Notes: a model not told the origin generated them from the letters alone. Positions 1 through 9,559 are shown, numbered from the stretch's first letter. The stretch is 64,000 bases of DNA from Cellulomonas soli (GCF_013409305.1 NZ_JACBZJ010000001.1:1488001-1552000), one strand, 5' to 3'. A program made the numbers and translations.

Positions 1-1
1 C

Positions 2-613
2 GGTCGCACCGTGTACAACACCGAGGGCCTGCTCCAGGGCTGGTGCGACTCGCCGCTGACGCCGTCCGGGCTGGAGGGTGTGCGCGTCACCGCGGCGCAC
101 CTGGCCGACCGGCGGTTCGTCGCCGCGTACGCCAGCCCGCTGGGCCGCACGGTCACCACGGCCGGCGAGATCCTCGCCCACCACCCGGACGTCCCGCTCC
201 TCACCGACCCCGACCTGCGCGAGTACAGCTTCGGCGAGCTCGAGGCGACCCCCGAGGTCGACCTGTGGTCGCGCGTCGACCCGTTCGAGATGTTCCCGGC
301 CGTGCTCGCCGGCACGTTCCCGGGCCTGCCCGGGGGCGAGGAGTCCGCGGGCTACCTGCACCGCGTGCGCAGCGCGTTCGACCGGATCGAGCAGGCGCAC
401 CCGGAGGGCGACGTGCTGGTCGTCAGCCACGGCGTGACCTTGCTGGCGTACCTGACGACGATCGTGCCCGGGCCGATCACGCCGCTCGCCAACGCGAGCG
501 TCTCGACCGTGCAGGTGCACCCGGACGGTTCGCGCGAGGTGCTGACCTTCGGTGTGGACGTGGCCGGCCAGGGCGTGCCCGACGCCTCCAGGACGGCCGC
601 CGTCGACGGCTGA
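2..613 (+). CDS. Histidine phosphatase family protein (5' partial)
   Basis: Member of the phosphoglycerate-mutase-like histidine phosphatase superfamily, cytoplasmic; substrate unknown. The window starts inside the catalytic RHG motif: the first complete codons read G-R-T-V-Y-N-T-E-G, the usual continuation of RHG, so the true start lies just upstream and the GTG at 11 is an internal valine. The DSPLTPSG stretch, the SPLGR(T/A) segment and the second histidine motif (VVSHGVTLLAYL) are typical of the family. The C-terminus is complete. Family assignment is firm; a specific role (sugar phosphate, alpha-ribazole phosphate or other) cannot be given. Confidence 0.85.
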   Translation, partial: GRTVYNTEGLLQGWCDSPLTPSGLEGVRVTAAHLADRRFVAAYASPLGRTVTTAGEILAHHPDVPLLTDPDLREYSFGELEATPEVDLWSRVDPFEMFPAVLAGTFPGLPGGEESAGYLHRVRSAFDRIEQAHPEGDVLVVSHGVTLLAYLTTIVPGPITPLANASVSTVQVHPDGSREVLTFGVDVAGQGVPDASRTAAVDG

Positions 614-640
614 GCGGTTCGAGCGGGGGAGCCCGGCCCG

Positions 641-1324
641 TCAGAGCAGGGGTGCGGTCGACTCCTCGACCGCGATGCCGAGCGCCGTCGCGAGGGCCGG
701 GGCCAGCAGCTGCAGCTGCACCGGGCTGATCACGGCCCCGCCCAGCGCCGAGATCCCGGAGATCTCCTCGATGTCGGCCCCGCGCAGGTCGACGTGCTCG
801 AAGGTGCTGTGCTGCACGTCGAGCCGCCGCACTGTGGTGTTGACCAGGGCGACGCGGGTCGCGGTGGCCTGCAGCAGGTCGAGCTCCTCGATCACGCAGT
901 CGGTGAAGACGACGTCCCGCAGGTGGGAGCCGCGCAGGTTGACGAACGACAGCTTGCTGCCGACGACGTGCACCCCTTCCAACCGCGATTCGTACAGCTC
1001 GGCCGAGCCAATACGTACGCCATCCAGGACGACGTCCTTCCAGCTGCCACGCGCCCCACGGATCACCGGCACGTCGAGCCGCTCGACCACCGACTCCCGG
1101 ATCCTGGTCGCCTTCAGGTCCGCCGTGCCCGCCCGCAGCCCCGACAGCCGGCACCCGAGCACCGTCGCACCGCCCAGGTCCAGCTCGTCGACCTCCACGT
1201 CGTCGAACGCCAGCCCCTCGAGCGTCACGTCCGGCTCGAGGTCACCGGCGAACCCCACGTCGAGCGCAGGAAGCACGACGGGGTCGAGACGAGGGGTGCG
1301 GGGAGACGTCCGGGGCTTGGCCAC
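641..1324 (-). CDS. Pentapeptide-repeat-like protein
   Basis: 227-aa protein on the opposite strand to its left neighbour, ending 28 bp from that gene's stop. The sequence has runs of A(D/N)LXX-like five-residue units with regularly spaced L, V and I residues (for example LDLGGATVLGC, FVNLRGSHLRDVVF, VDLRGADIEE), as expected for a right-handed quadrilateral beta-helix. No signal peptide or membrane segment is visible, so it is probably cytosolic. Some pentapeptide-repeat proteins mimic DNA and protect gyrase, but nothing here shows that. The family call is based on repeat periodicity only. Confidence 0.75.
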   Translation of the reverse strand: MAKPRTSPRTPRLDPVVLPALDVGFAGDLEPDVTLEGLAFDDVEVDELDLGGATVLGCRLSGLRAGTADLKATRIRESVVERLDVPVIRGARGSWKDVVLDGVRIGSAELYESRLEGVHVVGSKLSFVNLRGSHLRDVVFTDCVIEELDLLQATATRVALVNTTVRRLDVQHSTFEHVDLRGADIEEISGISALGGAVISPVQLQLLAPALATALGIAVEESTAPLL

Positions 1325-1484
1325 GGGAGCATCGTGCCACCGGTCCCGGACACGTCATCGCCGCAGGTGGGAGCCGTCGCCGGTACCCGTGACAGCCCGC
1401 TGCCCGCTCGAGGCCCGGCGCGACGACGCGCGCGCCGGGCCGCGAACTGCCAGGCTGGCAGCACGTAGATCGCAGGGGGAGACC

Positions 1485-1925
1485 GTGGCACAGCAGGGCG
1501 GACGTCGGTGGGTCCTCATCGGCCTCGGGGTGGTGGTCGCGCTCGGGGTCGTCGTGCTCGTGTCCTGGCTGACGCGACCGTCCTTCCTGTTCGGGCAGGA
1601 CTCGGACGGGCCGCACGAGGCCGAGATCGTCGAGCAGTACGCCGGGCTGCCGCCGGGCGTCGAGGTCGACGAGACGGGACGCGGGGCGTTCGTCGACACC
1701 GCCGCCTCGCAGATCGTCGTGTACACCTCCGGGTCGTCGACCTGTCCGGTCGTGCCCACGACGATCGAGGTCGTGGACGACACCGACGTGGTGATCACGC
1801 TGGCCGTCGACGCACCCCCCGACAGCGCCTGCACCGCCGACTACGTGGTCACCACGAGCGTGATCGCACTGCCCGGCGGGCTCGCGGCGTCGGACGTCGG
1901 CGACGTGACCCTGGTCGACGGCTGA
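1485..1925 (+). CDS. Membrane-anchored hypothetical protein
   Basis: 146 aa from a GTG preceded by a purine-rich GGGGGAGA, a good ribosome binding site that decides the start over earlier in-frame codons. The N-terminus has a short basic segment and one transmembrane helix (about residues 9-30, rich in V, L and G). The rest is an extracytoplasmic domain of about 110 residues with two cysteines (in STCPVV and SACTAD) that could form a disulfide. No family recognised. Its stop is 36 bp from the convergent EAL/HDOD gene. The function is unknown. Confidence 0.75.
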   Translation: MAQQGGRRWVLIGLGVVVALGVVVLVSWLTRPSFLFGQDSDGPHEAEIVEQYAGLPPGVEVDETGRGAFVDTAASQIVVYTSGSSTCPVVPTTIEVVDDTDVVITLAVDAPPDSACTADYVVTTSVIALPGGLAASDVGDVTLVDG

Positions 1926-1960
1926 GTCCTCGATGGTCCAGCGGGGTCGACGGCTGGCGC

Positions 1961-3184
1961 TCAGGCGCTGACGCCCGCCGTCTCCAGCTCGACGACCGCC
2001 CACCGGGCGTCCGCGTCACGGACCGCCTGCAGGTAGGCCGCGGCGGCGCACTCGGCCTCGTCGTCGGGCAGCCGGTCCTCCTCGTAGCCCAGCACGGTGT
2101 CGAGCAGCCGGCCGAGGACGCCCTCGTGGTGCACGAGCGCGTCGAGCGCGACCTCGGTCAGCGACAGGCGTTCGGCCACCTCGCTGATGTCCGTGTCCGT
2201 GTACGCGTCGAGCGTGGACATCAGCCCGACGGTGAACGCCGCGTCCCGCTGCGCCCGTGGGGCGTCCGGGAACCTGGCCCCGAGCAGGGCGACCATCATC
2301 GACGCACGCACGAGGGAGACCCGCCCCAGCTCGTGCGGCTTGCCGGTCGCCCCCGCCATGACGACGAGCGTGACGAGCTGACGCATCCGCTCGAGCCCGA
2401 GCAGCACGACGGCCTGGTGGATCGAGTCGACGCGTCGGCGCACGCCGGCGAACCCCGAGTTGACCGCCTGCAGGACCTTCTGGGAGAGCGTGACGTCCGA
2501 CGAGACGAGCTCGCTCAGCTCGTGCAGCCGCACGTCCGCGCGGCTGACCTGCGACAGCACGGCCAGCACGGAGGCCGTGCCGACGGTGACGGCCTGCATG
2601 GTGAGCACCTGCGGCCGCGTGAAGAAGTACCCCTGGAAGAGGTCGGCACCGGCAGCGAGGGCCTCCGCGTGCTGCTCCTGGGTCTCGATCTTCTCGACGA
2701 GCACCGTCAGCCCGGGGCGGCGCACCGCGGCGACCTGCGCGGCCAGGTCACCCTCGGCGATGGCCGGCAGCTCGAGCTTGACGATCTGCACGAGGTCGAG
2801 GAGCGAGGCGCGCGGGTCGTCGGGGACGAAGTCGTCGAGGGCGATCGTGTAGCCCTGGGCGCGCAGGTCCTCGACCTGGGCGACGACGGCGGGCGTGACC
2901 TCGGTCGTCTCCAGCAGCTCCAGGACGACGCTGGCCGGGTCGGTGACCAGGTGCGCACCGCCGGTCAGGGCCTCCGGCTCGACGTTGACCCACGCGGGCA
3001 GCCCGTGCACGGTGACGTCGAGCCCGAGCTCGATGAAGGCCTCGTAGAGGACGGAGAAGGTCGCGGCCGTGCCGTCGACGACATTGGCCGGGCCCTGCCG
3101 CTCACCGCGGTAGAGCAGCTCGTAGCCGACCACGGCCAGCGCACGGTCGAAGATCGGCTGGCGCGCGATGTATCGAGCCCGCAC
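1961..3184 (-). CDS. EAL and HDOD domain signalling protein
   Basis: 407 aa. The N-terminal half (about 1-200) is an EAL-type phosphodiesterase fold and the C-terminal half (about 200-400) an HDOD domain, the architecture of the YuxH/CdgJ group. The motif expected as EAL reads ELL (GYELLYRG). Later acidic motifs are partly kept (LDDFVPDD, KLELP, VEKIET, FQGYFFTRP). Proteins of this group often have a catalytically inactive EAL domain that acts as a protein-interaction or c-di-GMP-binding module, so enzymatic activity is doubtful. Start ATG at 3184, monocistronic between convergent and codirectional neighbours. Confidence 0.85.
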   Translation of the reverse strand: MRARYIARQPIFDRALAVVGYELLYRGERQGPANVVDGTAATFSVLYEAFIELGLDVTVHGLPAWVNVEPEALTGGAHLVTDPASVVLELLETTEVTPAVVAQVEDLRAQGYTIALDDFVPDDPRASLLDLVQIVKLELPAIAEGDLAAQVAAVRRPGLTVLVEKIETQEQHAEALAAGADLFQGYFFTRPQVLTMQAVTVGTASVLAVLSQVSRADVRLHELSELVSSDVTLSQKVLQAVNSGFAGVRRRVDSIHQAVVLLGLERMRQLVTLVVMAGATGKPHELGRVSLVRASMMVALLGARFPDAPRAQRDAAFTVGLMSTLDAYTDTDISEVAERLSLTEVALDALVHHEGVLGRLLDTVLGYEEDRLPDDEAECAAAAYLQAVRDADARWAVVELETAGVSA

Positions 3185-3322
3185 AGGTCACCTCCGGTGC
3201 CGTCCTGGACTCACACAGTAGGTCCGTCGACAAGCGTCCGGACGGCCCCGTCGCGAACTCCACCCGGGGCTTCGCCCGGTGCGGGGGCGGTACCGCCCAG
3301 CATGACCGGAACGTCCTCGCGA

Positions 3323-4084
3323 TCAGGCCAGGGTCCCGTGCTCCGCCTGGTCGGACCGACGCCCGGCGAGCCAGCCCGCGAGGCGGTCGGGCCGGTCCGT
3401 GATGATCCCGTCGACCCCTGCAGCGACCGCCGCAGCCCAGTGCACGTCCTCGTCGAGCGTCCACACCATGACCTTCAGCCCCGCGTCGTGCAGCCTGCCG
3501 AGCAGGTCCGGGTGCTGCAGGAGCAGGACGCCGTGCGGGTTGCACATCGCGACCCCGAGCTCGAGGCACCGCGCGACGAGGTCGTCGGGTGCGTCGGCCA
3601 CCAGCAGCCCCCGCTGCAGCGTCGGCGCCGCCTCGCGGAGCGCCGCCACCGTGCCCGGCCAGAAGCTCTGCACGACGACGCGGTCCTCGAGGCCCGCGGC
3701 GAGGACCCGGTCCGTCACGAGCCGCACCTGGTCGACCGTCCACTCGCCCTTGACCTCGCAGAGCAGCGCGATCCCGGGCCGGGTCAGCAGCAGCCGGACG
3801 ACGTCCTCGAAGGTCGGCACCCGCGCCCCGGCGAACCCGGGGGAGAACCACGAGCCGGCGTCCAGCTCACGGATCTGGGCGAGCGTGTGCTCGCTCACCA
3901 GGCCGTTCCCGTCGGTCGTCGCGTCGACGTCGTCGTCGTGGATCACGACCACCGCACCGTCGGCGGTGAGCTGCACGTCGAGCTCGAACATGTCCGCACC
4001 GGCCCGCCACGCGGCCTCGAACGCCGCCAGGGTGTTCTGGGGGGCGACCGCGGAGTTGCCCCGGTGTGCGATGACGACGGTCAT
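3323..4084 (-). CDS. Glycerophosphodiester phosphodiesterase
   Basis: 253-aa GDPD-family TIM barrel that would hydrolyse glycerophosphodiesters to an alcohol and glycerol-3-phosphate. Catalytic features are visible: HRGN near the N-terminus, the acidic ELDVQLTADG motif and the VVIHDDD segment. Downstream are CEVKG, QSFWPG and the C-terminal WTLDEDVHW...GVDGIITDRPD motif. There is no signal peptide, so it is a cytosolic form (UgpQ-like), of normal length for that group. ATG start at 4084. Confidence 0.92.
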   Translation of the reverse strand: MTVVIAHRGNSAVAPQNTLAAFEAAWRAGADMFELDVQLTADGAVVVIHDDDVDATTDGNGLVSEHTLAQIRELDAGSWFSPGFAGARVPTFEDVVRLLLTRPGIALLCEVKGEWTVDQVRLVTDRVLAAGLEDRVVVQSFWPGTVAALREAAPTLQRGLLVADAPDDLVARCLELGVAMCNPHGVLLLQHPDLLGRLHDAGLKVMVWTLDEDVHWAAAVAAGVDGIITDRPDRLAGWLAGRRSDQAEHGTLA

Positions 4085-4178
4085 GGCGTGCGCTCCACGC
4101 CCTCACGGTAGGCCGTCGCTTCCTCGACGGCCCGGCGAGGCCACGGGACCGTGCGCGCTCGTCCGCCGCCGCGCGGTC

Positions 4179-4580
4179 TCACGCCGGCAGCAGGGCCGCG
4201 ACGGCGCTCACCTCGATCAGCGCACCCGGCACCCCGAGCCCCACGACCCGCGCGGCGGTGACGAGAGCCGGCGCTCCCGCACCCGCGAGCCGGGGTGCGA
4301 TGGCACCGTAGGCCGCCCCGAGGTTCGCGTCGGCGACGACCAGCACCGTCCACTGCACGACGTCGGCGAGCGTGGCCCCTCCCGCCGCGAGGGCGACCTC
4401 GGCGTTCTCGATCGCGCGGACCGCCTGCTCGGCGACGTCGGCCGAGACGACCGCCCCGGTCGCGTCGACGCCGTTCTGGCCGCCCACGTAGATGGTCGTC
4501 GCGCCCGCGGGCACCACGGCGACATGGCTGAACGCCGGGCTGACGACCAGCCCGGCCGGTTGCAGACGCGTGATCTCCAT
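4179..4580 (-). CDS. RidA family protein
   Basis: 133 aa with the YjgF/YER057c/UK114 (RidA) fold, whose founding members deaminate reactive enamine/imine intermediates from PLP enzymes. The internal ATG at 4580 (MEITRLQPAGL) gives the normal family length; the longer upstream extension is low-complexity and overlaps the divergent GNAT gene. Conserved features include VGGQNGVDATG, QAVRAIENAEVAL and the C-terminal ALIEVSAVAAL. The catalytic arginine of RidA proper is not clearly present (the equivalent region reads GVPGALIEV), so this may belong to a non-archetypal Rid subfamily. Confidence 0.82.
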   Translation of the reverse strand: MEITRLQPAGLVVSPAFSHVAVVPAGATTIYVGGQNGVDATGAVVSADVAEQAVRAIENAEVALAAGGATLADVVQWTVLVVADANLGAAYGAIAPRLAGAGAPALVTAARVVGLGVPGALIEVSAVAALLPA

Positions 4581-4677
4581 GCGCCCCACGGTGCCACCGG
4601 CCACCCACGGCGGCAGCACGGGAGCGCGCGACCCCGGTGGCACGATGAGGGCCACCGACCCCTGGAGCCGCACCCCG

Positions 4678-5187
4678 ATGGACCTCGACGCCGCCCCCGT
4701 CTCGATCGACCTCGACGACCCTCACCGACCCGACGTCCTCGCCCTGCTCGGCGAGCACCTGGCCGACATGTACGCCACGACCCCGGCCGAGTCCGTGCAC
4801 GCCCTCGACCCGTCCGCCCTGACGGCGCCCGGCCTCACGTTCTGGACGGCGCGCGACGCCGGGGGAGTGCTGCTCGGCTGCGTCGCGCTCAAGGAGCTCT
4901 CGCCGACCGACGGCGAGCTGAAGTCGATGCGGACGGCCACCGCGGCCCGCGGACGTGGCGTCGGCGCGGCGCTGCTCGACCACGTCCTGTCGATCGCGAC
5001 CGGGCGCGGCTACGCCACCGTGCACCTCGAGACGGGCGCGGAGGAGTACTTCGCGCCGGCCCGTCGCCTCTACGAGCGTGCGGGCTTCGTCCCGTGCCCG
5101 CCGTTCGCGGACTACCGGCCCGACCCCCTCAGCGCGTTCTACCGACGCGACCTCGCGCCTGTCGGCCCCGTCCCGCAGACGCGCTGA
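4678..5187 (+). CDS. GNAT family N-acetyltransferase
   Basis: 169-aa GNAT acetyltransferase, divergent from the RidA gene. The acetyl-CoA pyrophosphate-binding motif A is clear (ARGRGVGAALLDHVL, following KSMRTA), and the C-terminal motif B region reads ARRLYERAGFVPCPPF. This pattern resembles the YsnE/PA4866-type single-domain acetyltransferases. The acyl acceptor is unknown. The start at ATG 4678 is preceded by GGAG at suitable spacing; an in-frame ATG at 4645 would add 11 residues. Confidence 0.88.
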   Translation: MDLDAAPVSIDLDDPHRPDVLALLGEHLADMYATTPAESVHALDPSALTAPGLTFWTARDAGGVLLGCVALKELSPTDGELKSMRTATAARGRGVGAALLDHVLSIATGRGYATVHLETGAEEYFAPARRLYERAGFVPCPPFADYRPDPLSAFYRRDLAPVGPVPQTR

Positions 5188-5368
5188 GCTCGACCGGCGC
5201 CATGGCGCCCGCGTCCCACCTGAAGATCCGTCGGCGGTCACTCATCAAGGTATGAGCACCCGATGCCGATGACCTCGGTGTCTGTCTCGGCGCGCTGGCT
5301 TTGGGAGCGCTCCCACATGCGCCACGGCAGCGTGACGGCGACCGATCTCGACTTCGAGCAAGGATGAC

Positions 5369-8300
5369 GTGACAGCGATGAGCACGACCACTGCCGGCGG
5401 TACTGCCCAGCGATCCGACTCGGGTTCTCCCGCCGGCTCCCGGCGACGAGGTCGGGTGAGCCGCATCGCCGCGGCGGTCGCGATCGGCACGGTGGCTGCG
5501 CTCGTGGTGCCGGCCGCGGCATCGCAGGCCGCGGACACCACGGTGCAGGTCGTGCCCGTCGACGGCGGGACCGGGTCCTATGACCCGTGGATGGCCATGG
5601 GCATCGGTCAGACGTTCGTGGCCACCGCCGACATGCTCGTGACCTCGGCGTCGCTGACCCTGCAGGGCGTCGTCGATCAGTACCCAGAGCTGTCGATCTG
5701 CGCCACGGACGGTGACCTTCCCCGCCCAGGTAGCTGCGTCGCGGCGATGTCGACGTCGATCAACAGCGGGGTCGTCACCGGCATCTTCGGCACCGAGCAA
5801 GCGCTGCATCTCGGCGTCCGCTACGCGGTCGTCGTGCGGGTCCGGACCACCGCAGGCCCCGGCGCCTATACGTACTTCTCGAGCTCGAACCTGATGTTCA
5901 ACAACACGACGAACTACCTGGGCGGCGGGATCCTCTTCGGATCCGAGAACGCCCCGGGACAGGCCGACCTCCTCTGGGAGAGCGCCGTCGACTACGGGTA
6001 TCTGACCGCCGACCTACCGCTCTCGCTGACGATCCACACCGAAGCTCCCACGATCACCACGACGACGCTGCCCGACGGCTCGTTCGGCCAGGCGTACTCG
6101 CAGCCACTGACCGCGACCGGCACCCCGACCCCTGTCTGGCGCGTCGTCGGGGGCGCACTTCCCGCCGGGATGAGCCTGTCCCCCGACGGTGTCGTGCTCG
6201 GCACCCCGACGGCAGCCGGGAGCGCCACCTTCACCGTGGAGTCCGACAACGGCGTCGGGTCCGCGTCCCGGACCTTCACGCTGGTGGTCAGCGCCACGGC
6301 ACCCAGCGCGCCCACGTCCGTGACGGCGACACCGGGCGACCACGCCGTCACCGCGACGTGGCAGGCACCGGCCAGCTCCGGCGGCGCACCCGTGACCTAC
6401 GACGTCGCATACCAGGCGACGGGCGACACCGGGTGGACCTCGGCGGGCAGCACCGCGGCACTGAGCTCGACCATCGGCGGCCTCACCCCCGGCGTGGAGT
6501 ACACCGTCCGGGTGCGGGCCGGCAACACCGCCGGCGGGTCGGCCTGGAGGTCCAGCGCGCCGATGGTCCTGCCCGGCGCCCCGTCGATCAGTGACACGAC
6601 CCTCGCCGAGGGCGACGGGTCCGCGACCCTCACCTGGGCCGCCGCCGACCACGGGGCCGCGATCGACTCGGCCACCCTGCGGTACCGGGTCCTCGGCGCA
6701 CCGTCGTGGACGACGGACACCTTCGCATCGACGGGTACCACCGGCACGCGCACGCTCACGGGTCTGACCAATCGCGCGGGCTACGAGTACAGCCTGACGA
6801 TCCACAACGCCATCGGCGACAGCACGGCCGCCACCGGCACCTTCACGCCGTTCCTCCTGGCGGGCACCTTCACCTCCTCCGGCACGCCTCTGGACGGCAC
6901 GCCGCGCATCGCCGGCGCCCCGGTGGCAGGTCGCGCCACCGGTGTCCCCACCGGCCGGGAGGCAGAGCTGGTCTTCGCACCCGGTACCCCCGCCGAGGCG
7001 ATCCTCGACAGCGGCGTCGCCGACGCAGCAGGTGAGACCACCCTGAACGGGACCCTGCCGGCCGGCGCCACGACCGGCACGCAGGCGGTCGCCATCCGCG
7101 TCGTGGGCAGCACGGCCCAGGTGACCTCCGACGTGACGATCGTCGTCCCCGCCTCGGCGACATGGGCGCCGGCGACGGCGACCTACGGGCAGCCGTACTC
7201 CTCGACGATCACCCTGGGCGGCACGGGTACGACGGTCAGGGCCGTGAGCGGCCTGCCCACCGGCCTGTCGTGGGACGGCGCCGAAACGATCAGCGGCACG
7301 CCCGTAGCTGTCGGGAGCTACCCGCTGACCGTGACGGTCACCGGTGCCAGCGGTACCGCGACGATCAGCCCGACGCTCACCGTCGACCCCGTCGCACCAG
7401 GCATCGTCACCCGGGTGATGATGTACATCGACATGGCCCAGCCGGGCAAGCTGCACGTCACCTGGGTCGGGCCAGTGAGCAGCGGTGCGCCGGGCGGGCT
7501 CGAGTACACCGTGCGCTATCGCCTCGAGCCCTCCGGGGCGTGGGCAACCCTCGATCGGACGCCCGTGCCGAGCGCGACGATCTCGTCGCTCGCCGTCGGC
7601 GGGATGTACACGGTCGAGATCACCGCCACCAACTCCTTCGACCTGACCGGCGCGGCGCAGACGATCGGCGGCCCGGTGTGGGTCCCCTCGACCGTCTCCG
7701 CGCTGACCGCCACGCCGGCCGACGGGTCGGCCACGCTGTCGTGGGCGACCTCCTCCGGCGGGTTCACCGTCGAGAAGTACGTCGTGAGCCAGAGCGACGG
7801 GGGCCCCGTCACCACCCACGACGTCCTCGCAAGCGCCCTCGGCACGACCCTGACCGGGCTGACGAACGGCGCCACCTACACCGTCACGGTCGCGGCGTGC
7901 ACCGTCTTCTTCACGGGCCCCTGCATCCTCGGCACGGCGGACACCGTGACGGTCGTCCCCGCAGCCGTTCCCGGCGCGCCGACCATCGGCACGGCGACCC
8001 CCGGCGACGGCCGGGTGACCGTGACCTGGCAGGCACCCGCCAGCGACGGCGGCAGCGCCGTGACGGGCTACCGGGTCGACCACCGGCCCACCGGGACGAG
8101 CACCTGGACGCAGGGGGCCGTCGTCGCCGCGACGCAGACCCAGGGGACCGTCACCGGGTTGACCAATGCGGTGGAGCACGACTTCCGCGTCGTCGCGATC
8201 AACGGCACGGGGGTCGGCCCCGCGTCCCAGGACGCCACCGCGACCCCGTTCCGCTTCACCCCGGGCTACACCACGGCCGACGGCAAGCCCCTCGACATGC

Positions 8301-8737
8301 AGTCGATGACGGCGGGCACGGTCATCACGATGACCGGATCGGGTGCCACACCGGGCGCCACGATCGTCCTCGAGCTGCACTCGACCCCGATCCTCCTGGG
8401 CACCACAGTCGTGGCCGCGGACGGCACCTACCGCCTGACCGTGACCCTGCCGGCCGGTGTGACGGGCAGCCACACCCTCGTCGCCACCATGGCCGGGGTC
8501 GCACCGGTCGACACGGCCGTCGCGGTCGTCGCACCGGCTGCCGCCTCAGCCACCACCACGAGCAGGGTGCCGGGCGCCACGACGACTGCGTCGACCACCA
8601 CTGCTCGGGCGAGCAGCACCCTGGCGGCGACCGGCGCCGACGTGCAGGGTGCCGCGCTCACGGCCCTGATGCTCACCCTGGCCGGCGCGGGCGCCGTCCT
8701 CGGCTCACGCGCGCGACGGCTCCGCCCCCGCGGTTGA
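5369..8737 (+). CDS. Cell-wall-anchored Ig/Fn3 repeat surface protein with LAATG sorting signal
   Basis: 1,122 aa. A twin-basic, signal-like N-terminus (RRRGRVSRIAAAVAIG...) ends in an AxA-type site near residue 50. Then comes a roughly 180-residue region of unknown fold, a putative Ig (He_PIG-like) module (LPDGSFGQAYSQPLTATG), and alternating fibronectin type III and Ig-like modules (for example PGDHAVTATWQAP and PGDGRVTVTWQAPASDGG). The C-terminus has a Thr/Ser-rich stalk, LAATG, a hydrophobic helix and a basic tail (RARRLRPRG), a class E-type sortase signal. No enzymatic domain is seen. Start GTG 5369 has AAGGA 4 nt upstream; ATG 5378 is an alternative. The sortase at 46800-47576 is the likely anchoring enzyme. 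Confidence 0.85.
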   Translation: MTAMSTTTAGGTAQRSDSGSPAGSRRRGRVSRIAAAVAIGTVAALVVPAAASQAADTTVQVVPVDGGTGSYDPWMAMGIGQTFVATADMLVTSASLTLQGVVDQYPELSICATDGDLPRPGSCVAAMSTSINSGVVTGIFGTEQALHLGVRYAVVVRVRTTAGPGAYTYFSSSNLMFNNTTNYLGGGILFGSENAPGQADLLWESAVDYGYLTADLPLSLTIHTEAPTITTTTLPDGSFGQAYSQPLTATGTPTPVWRVVGGALPAGMSLSPDGVVLGTPTAAGSATFTVESDNGVGSASRTFTLVVSATAPSAPTSVTATPGDHAVTATWQAPASSGGAPVTYDVAYQATGDTGWTSAGSTAALSSTIGGLTPGVEYTVRVRAGNTAGGSAWRSSAPMVLPGAPSISDTTLAEGDGSATLTWAAADHGAAIDSATLRYRVLGAPSWTTDTFASTGTTGTRTLTGLTNRAGYEYSLTIHNAIGDSTAATGTFTPFLLAGTFTSSGTPLDGTPRIAGAPVAGRATGVPTGREAELVFAPGTPAEAILDSGVADAAGETTLNGTLPAGATTGTQAVAIRVVGSTAQVTSDVTIVVPASATWAPATATYGQPYSSTITLGGTGTTVRAVSGLPTGLSWDGAETISGTPVAVGSYPLTVTVTGASGTATISPTLTVDPVAPGIVTRVMMYIDMAQPGKLHVTWVGPVSSGAPGGLEYTVRYRLEPSGAWATLDRTPVPSATISSLAVGGMYTVEITATNSFDLTGAAQTIGGPVWVPSTVSALTATPADGSATLSWATSSGGFTVEKYVVSQSDGGPVTTHDVLASALGTTLTGLTNGATYTVTVAACTVFFTGPCILGTADTVTVVPAAVPGAPTIGTATPGDGRVTVTWQAPASDGGSAVTGYRVDHRPTGTSTWTQGAVVAATQTQGTVTGLTNAVEHDFRVVAINGTGVGPASQDATATPFRFTPGYTTADGKPLDMQSMTAGTVITMTGSGATPGATIVLELHSTPILLGTTVVAADGTYRLTVTLPAGVTGSHTLVATMAGVAPVDTAVAVVAPAAASATTTSRVPGATTTASTTTARASSTLAATGADVQGAALTALMLTLAGAGAVLGSRARRLRPRG

Positions 8738-8739
8738 CC

Positions 8740-9090
8740 CGCACGTCGCCTTCCACCTCGACGCCGTGCTGGGCGGGACGCCCGGCTACCGGCCACTGGT
8801 CTCGACCGCGCCGCCCGGCTCGGTGGACGGGTTGGACGCCTGGTTCGCGCAGGAGCTGCTCAACCCCGCCCGAGCGCTGTTCAACCAGCGCGCGATCCTG
8901 CTGCGCGAGGACCCACGCATCCTGGACAAGGCCGCCTACAACTCGATCCTGCAGGCCGTCGCCGCCGGGAACCGCACGACCAAGGCCATCGGCGCCGCGG
9001 TCGGCCGCGACCACAACACGCTGCGGCACGCCCTCGGGGTCCGGGAGTCCGCCGGGTTCCTGCTGCGGGCCTGCGAGGTGAGAGACAGAG
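8740..9090 (+). pseudogene. Fragment of an archaeal-type AAA ATPase (C-terminal region)
   Basis: Begins within a few bases of the preceding stop and lacks any Walker A motif. The reading frame translates to a segment resembling the linker and winged-helix C-terminal part of the prokaryotic ATPase/DUF234 family: AVLGGTPGYRPLV, then FNQRAILLREDPRILD and a helix-turn-helix (AVAAGNRTTKAIGAAVGRDHNTLRHAL). After about 9085 the frame loses resemblance and runs into low-complexity sequence. I read it as the remnant of a longer gene deleted at both ends. Assignment is by motif resemblance only. Confidence 0.5.
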
Positions 9091-9235
9091 GCGGCCAAGC
9101 GGGACCGATGCATCACCTTGGCATCGAGGGCCACCACCGCGCGGCCTCGCTGCCGAGGTCAGGAGCCTCCAGGCAGGCCAGGGCGGCTCAGGGCGATGGG
9201 ACCTGCCGGGTCTCGGCGGGTGGAACCACATCCCG

Positions 9236-9559
9236 GTGCGTCACACCCTGCCGACCCTGACCATCGCATTGACGCTCGTCGTGGCCGGGTGCGCGGTGCA
9301 CGTCGACACCAAGTTCGTACCGACCGACGAGCTCGAGAAGAAGGCCGACGAGCTGCTGCTGCAGCAGGTCGGAAGCACGCCCGACAGCATCGACTGCCCC
9401 GATCCGCTACCGGTACGGGTCGACGCAGAGGTGCGTTGCGTGCTCACCGACGGCGACCAACGCATCGGACTCACCGTCAGCGTCACGGAGCTCGGCGAGG
9501 ACGACCACCACACCCTGTACGTCAAGGTCGACGACGAGCCGCTGCCGGCCGGCTCGTGA
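9236..9559 (+). CDS. DUF4333-like lipoprotein
   Basis: 107 aa with a lipoprotein signal peptide (IALTLVVAGC, lipobox VAGC; predicted lipidated Cys at about residue 19). The mature part has two further cysteines in the arrangement IDCPDPLPV...VRCVL, typical of small actinobacterial DUF4333 proteins where they form a disulfide. Predicted location is the outer face of the membrane. GTG start. The function of the family is unknown. Confidence 0.72.
   Translation: MRHTLPTLTIALTLVVAGCAVHVDTKFVPTDELEKKADELLLQQVGSTPDSIDCPDPLPVRVDAEVRCVLTDGDQRIGLTVSVTELGEDDHHTLYVKVDDEPLPAGS

Noticed and set aside
552..1484. Long open frame upstream of the membrane-anchored protein start
   Set aside because: It runs antisense to the pentapeptide-repeat-like gene and is Ser/Arg/Thr-rich, typical of high-GC shadow frames; the ribosome binding site at 1475-1482 marks the real start.
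6014..8473. 819-codon minus-strand frame across the surface-protein gene
   Set aside because: Composition (Arg, Gly, Asp, Ala) is that of an antisense shadow; the plus strand has coherent Fn3/Ig modules and a sorting signal.
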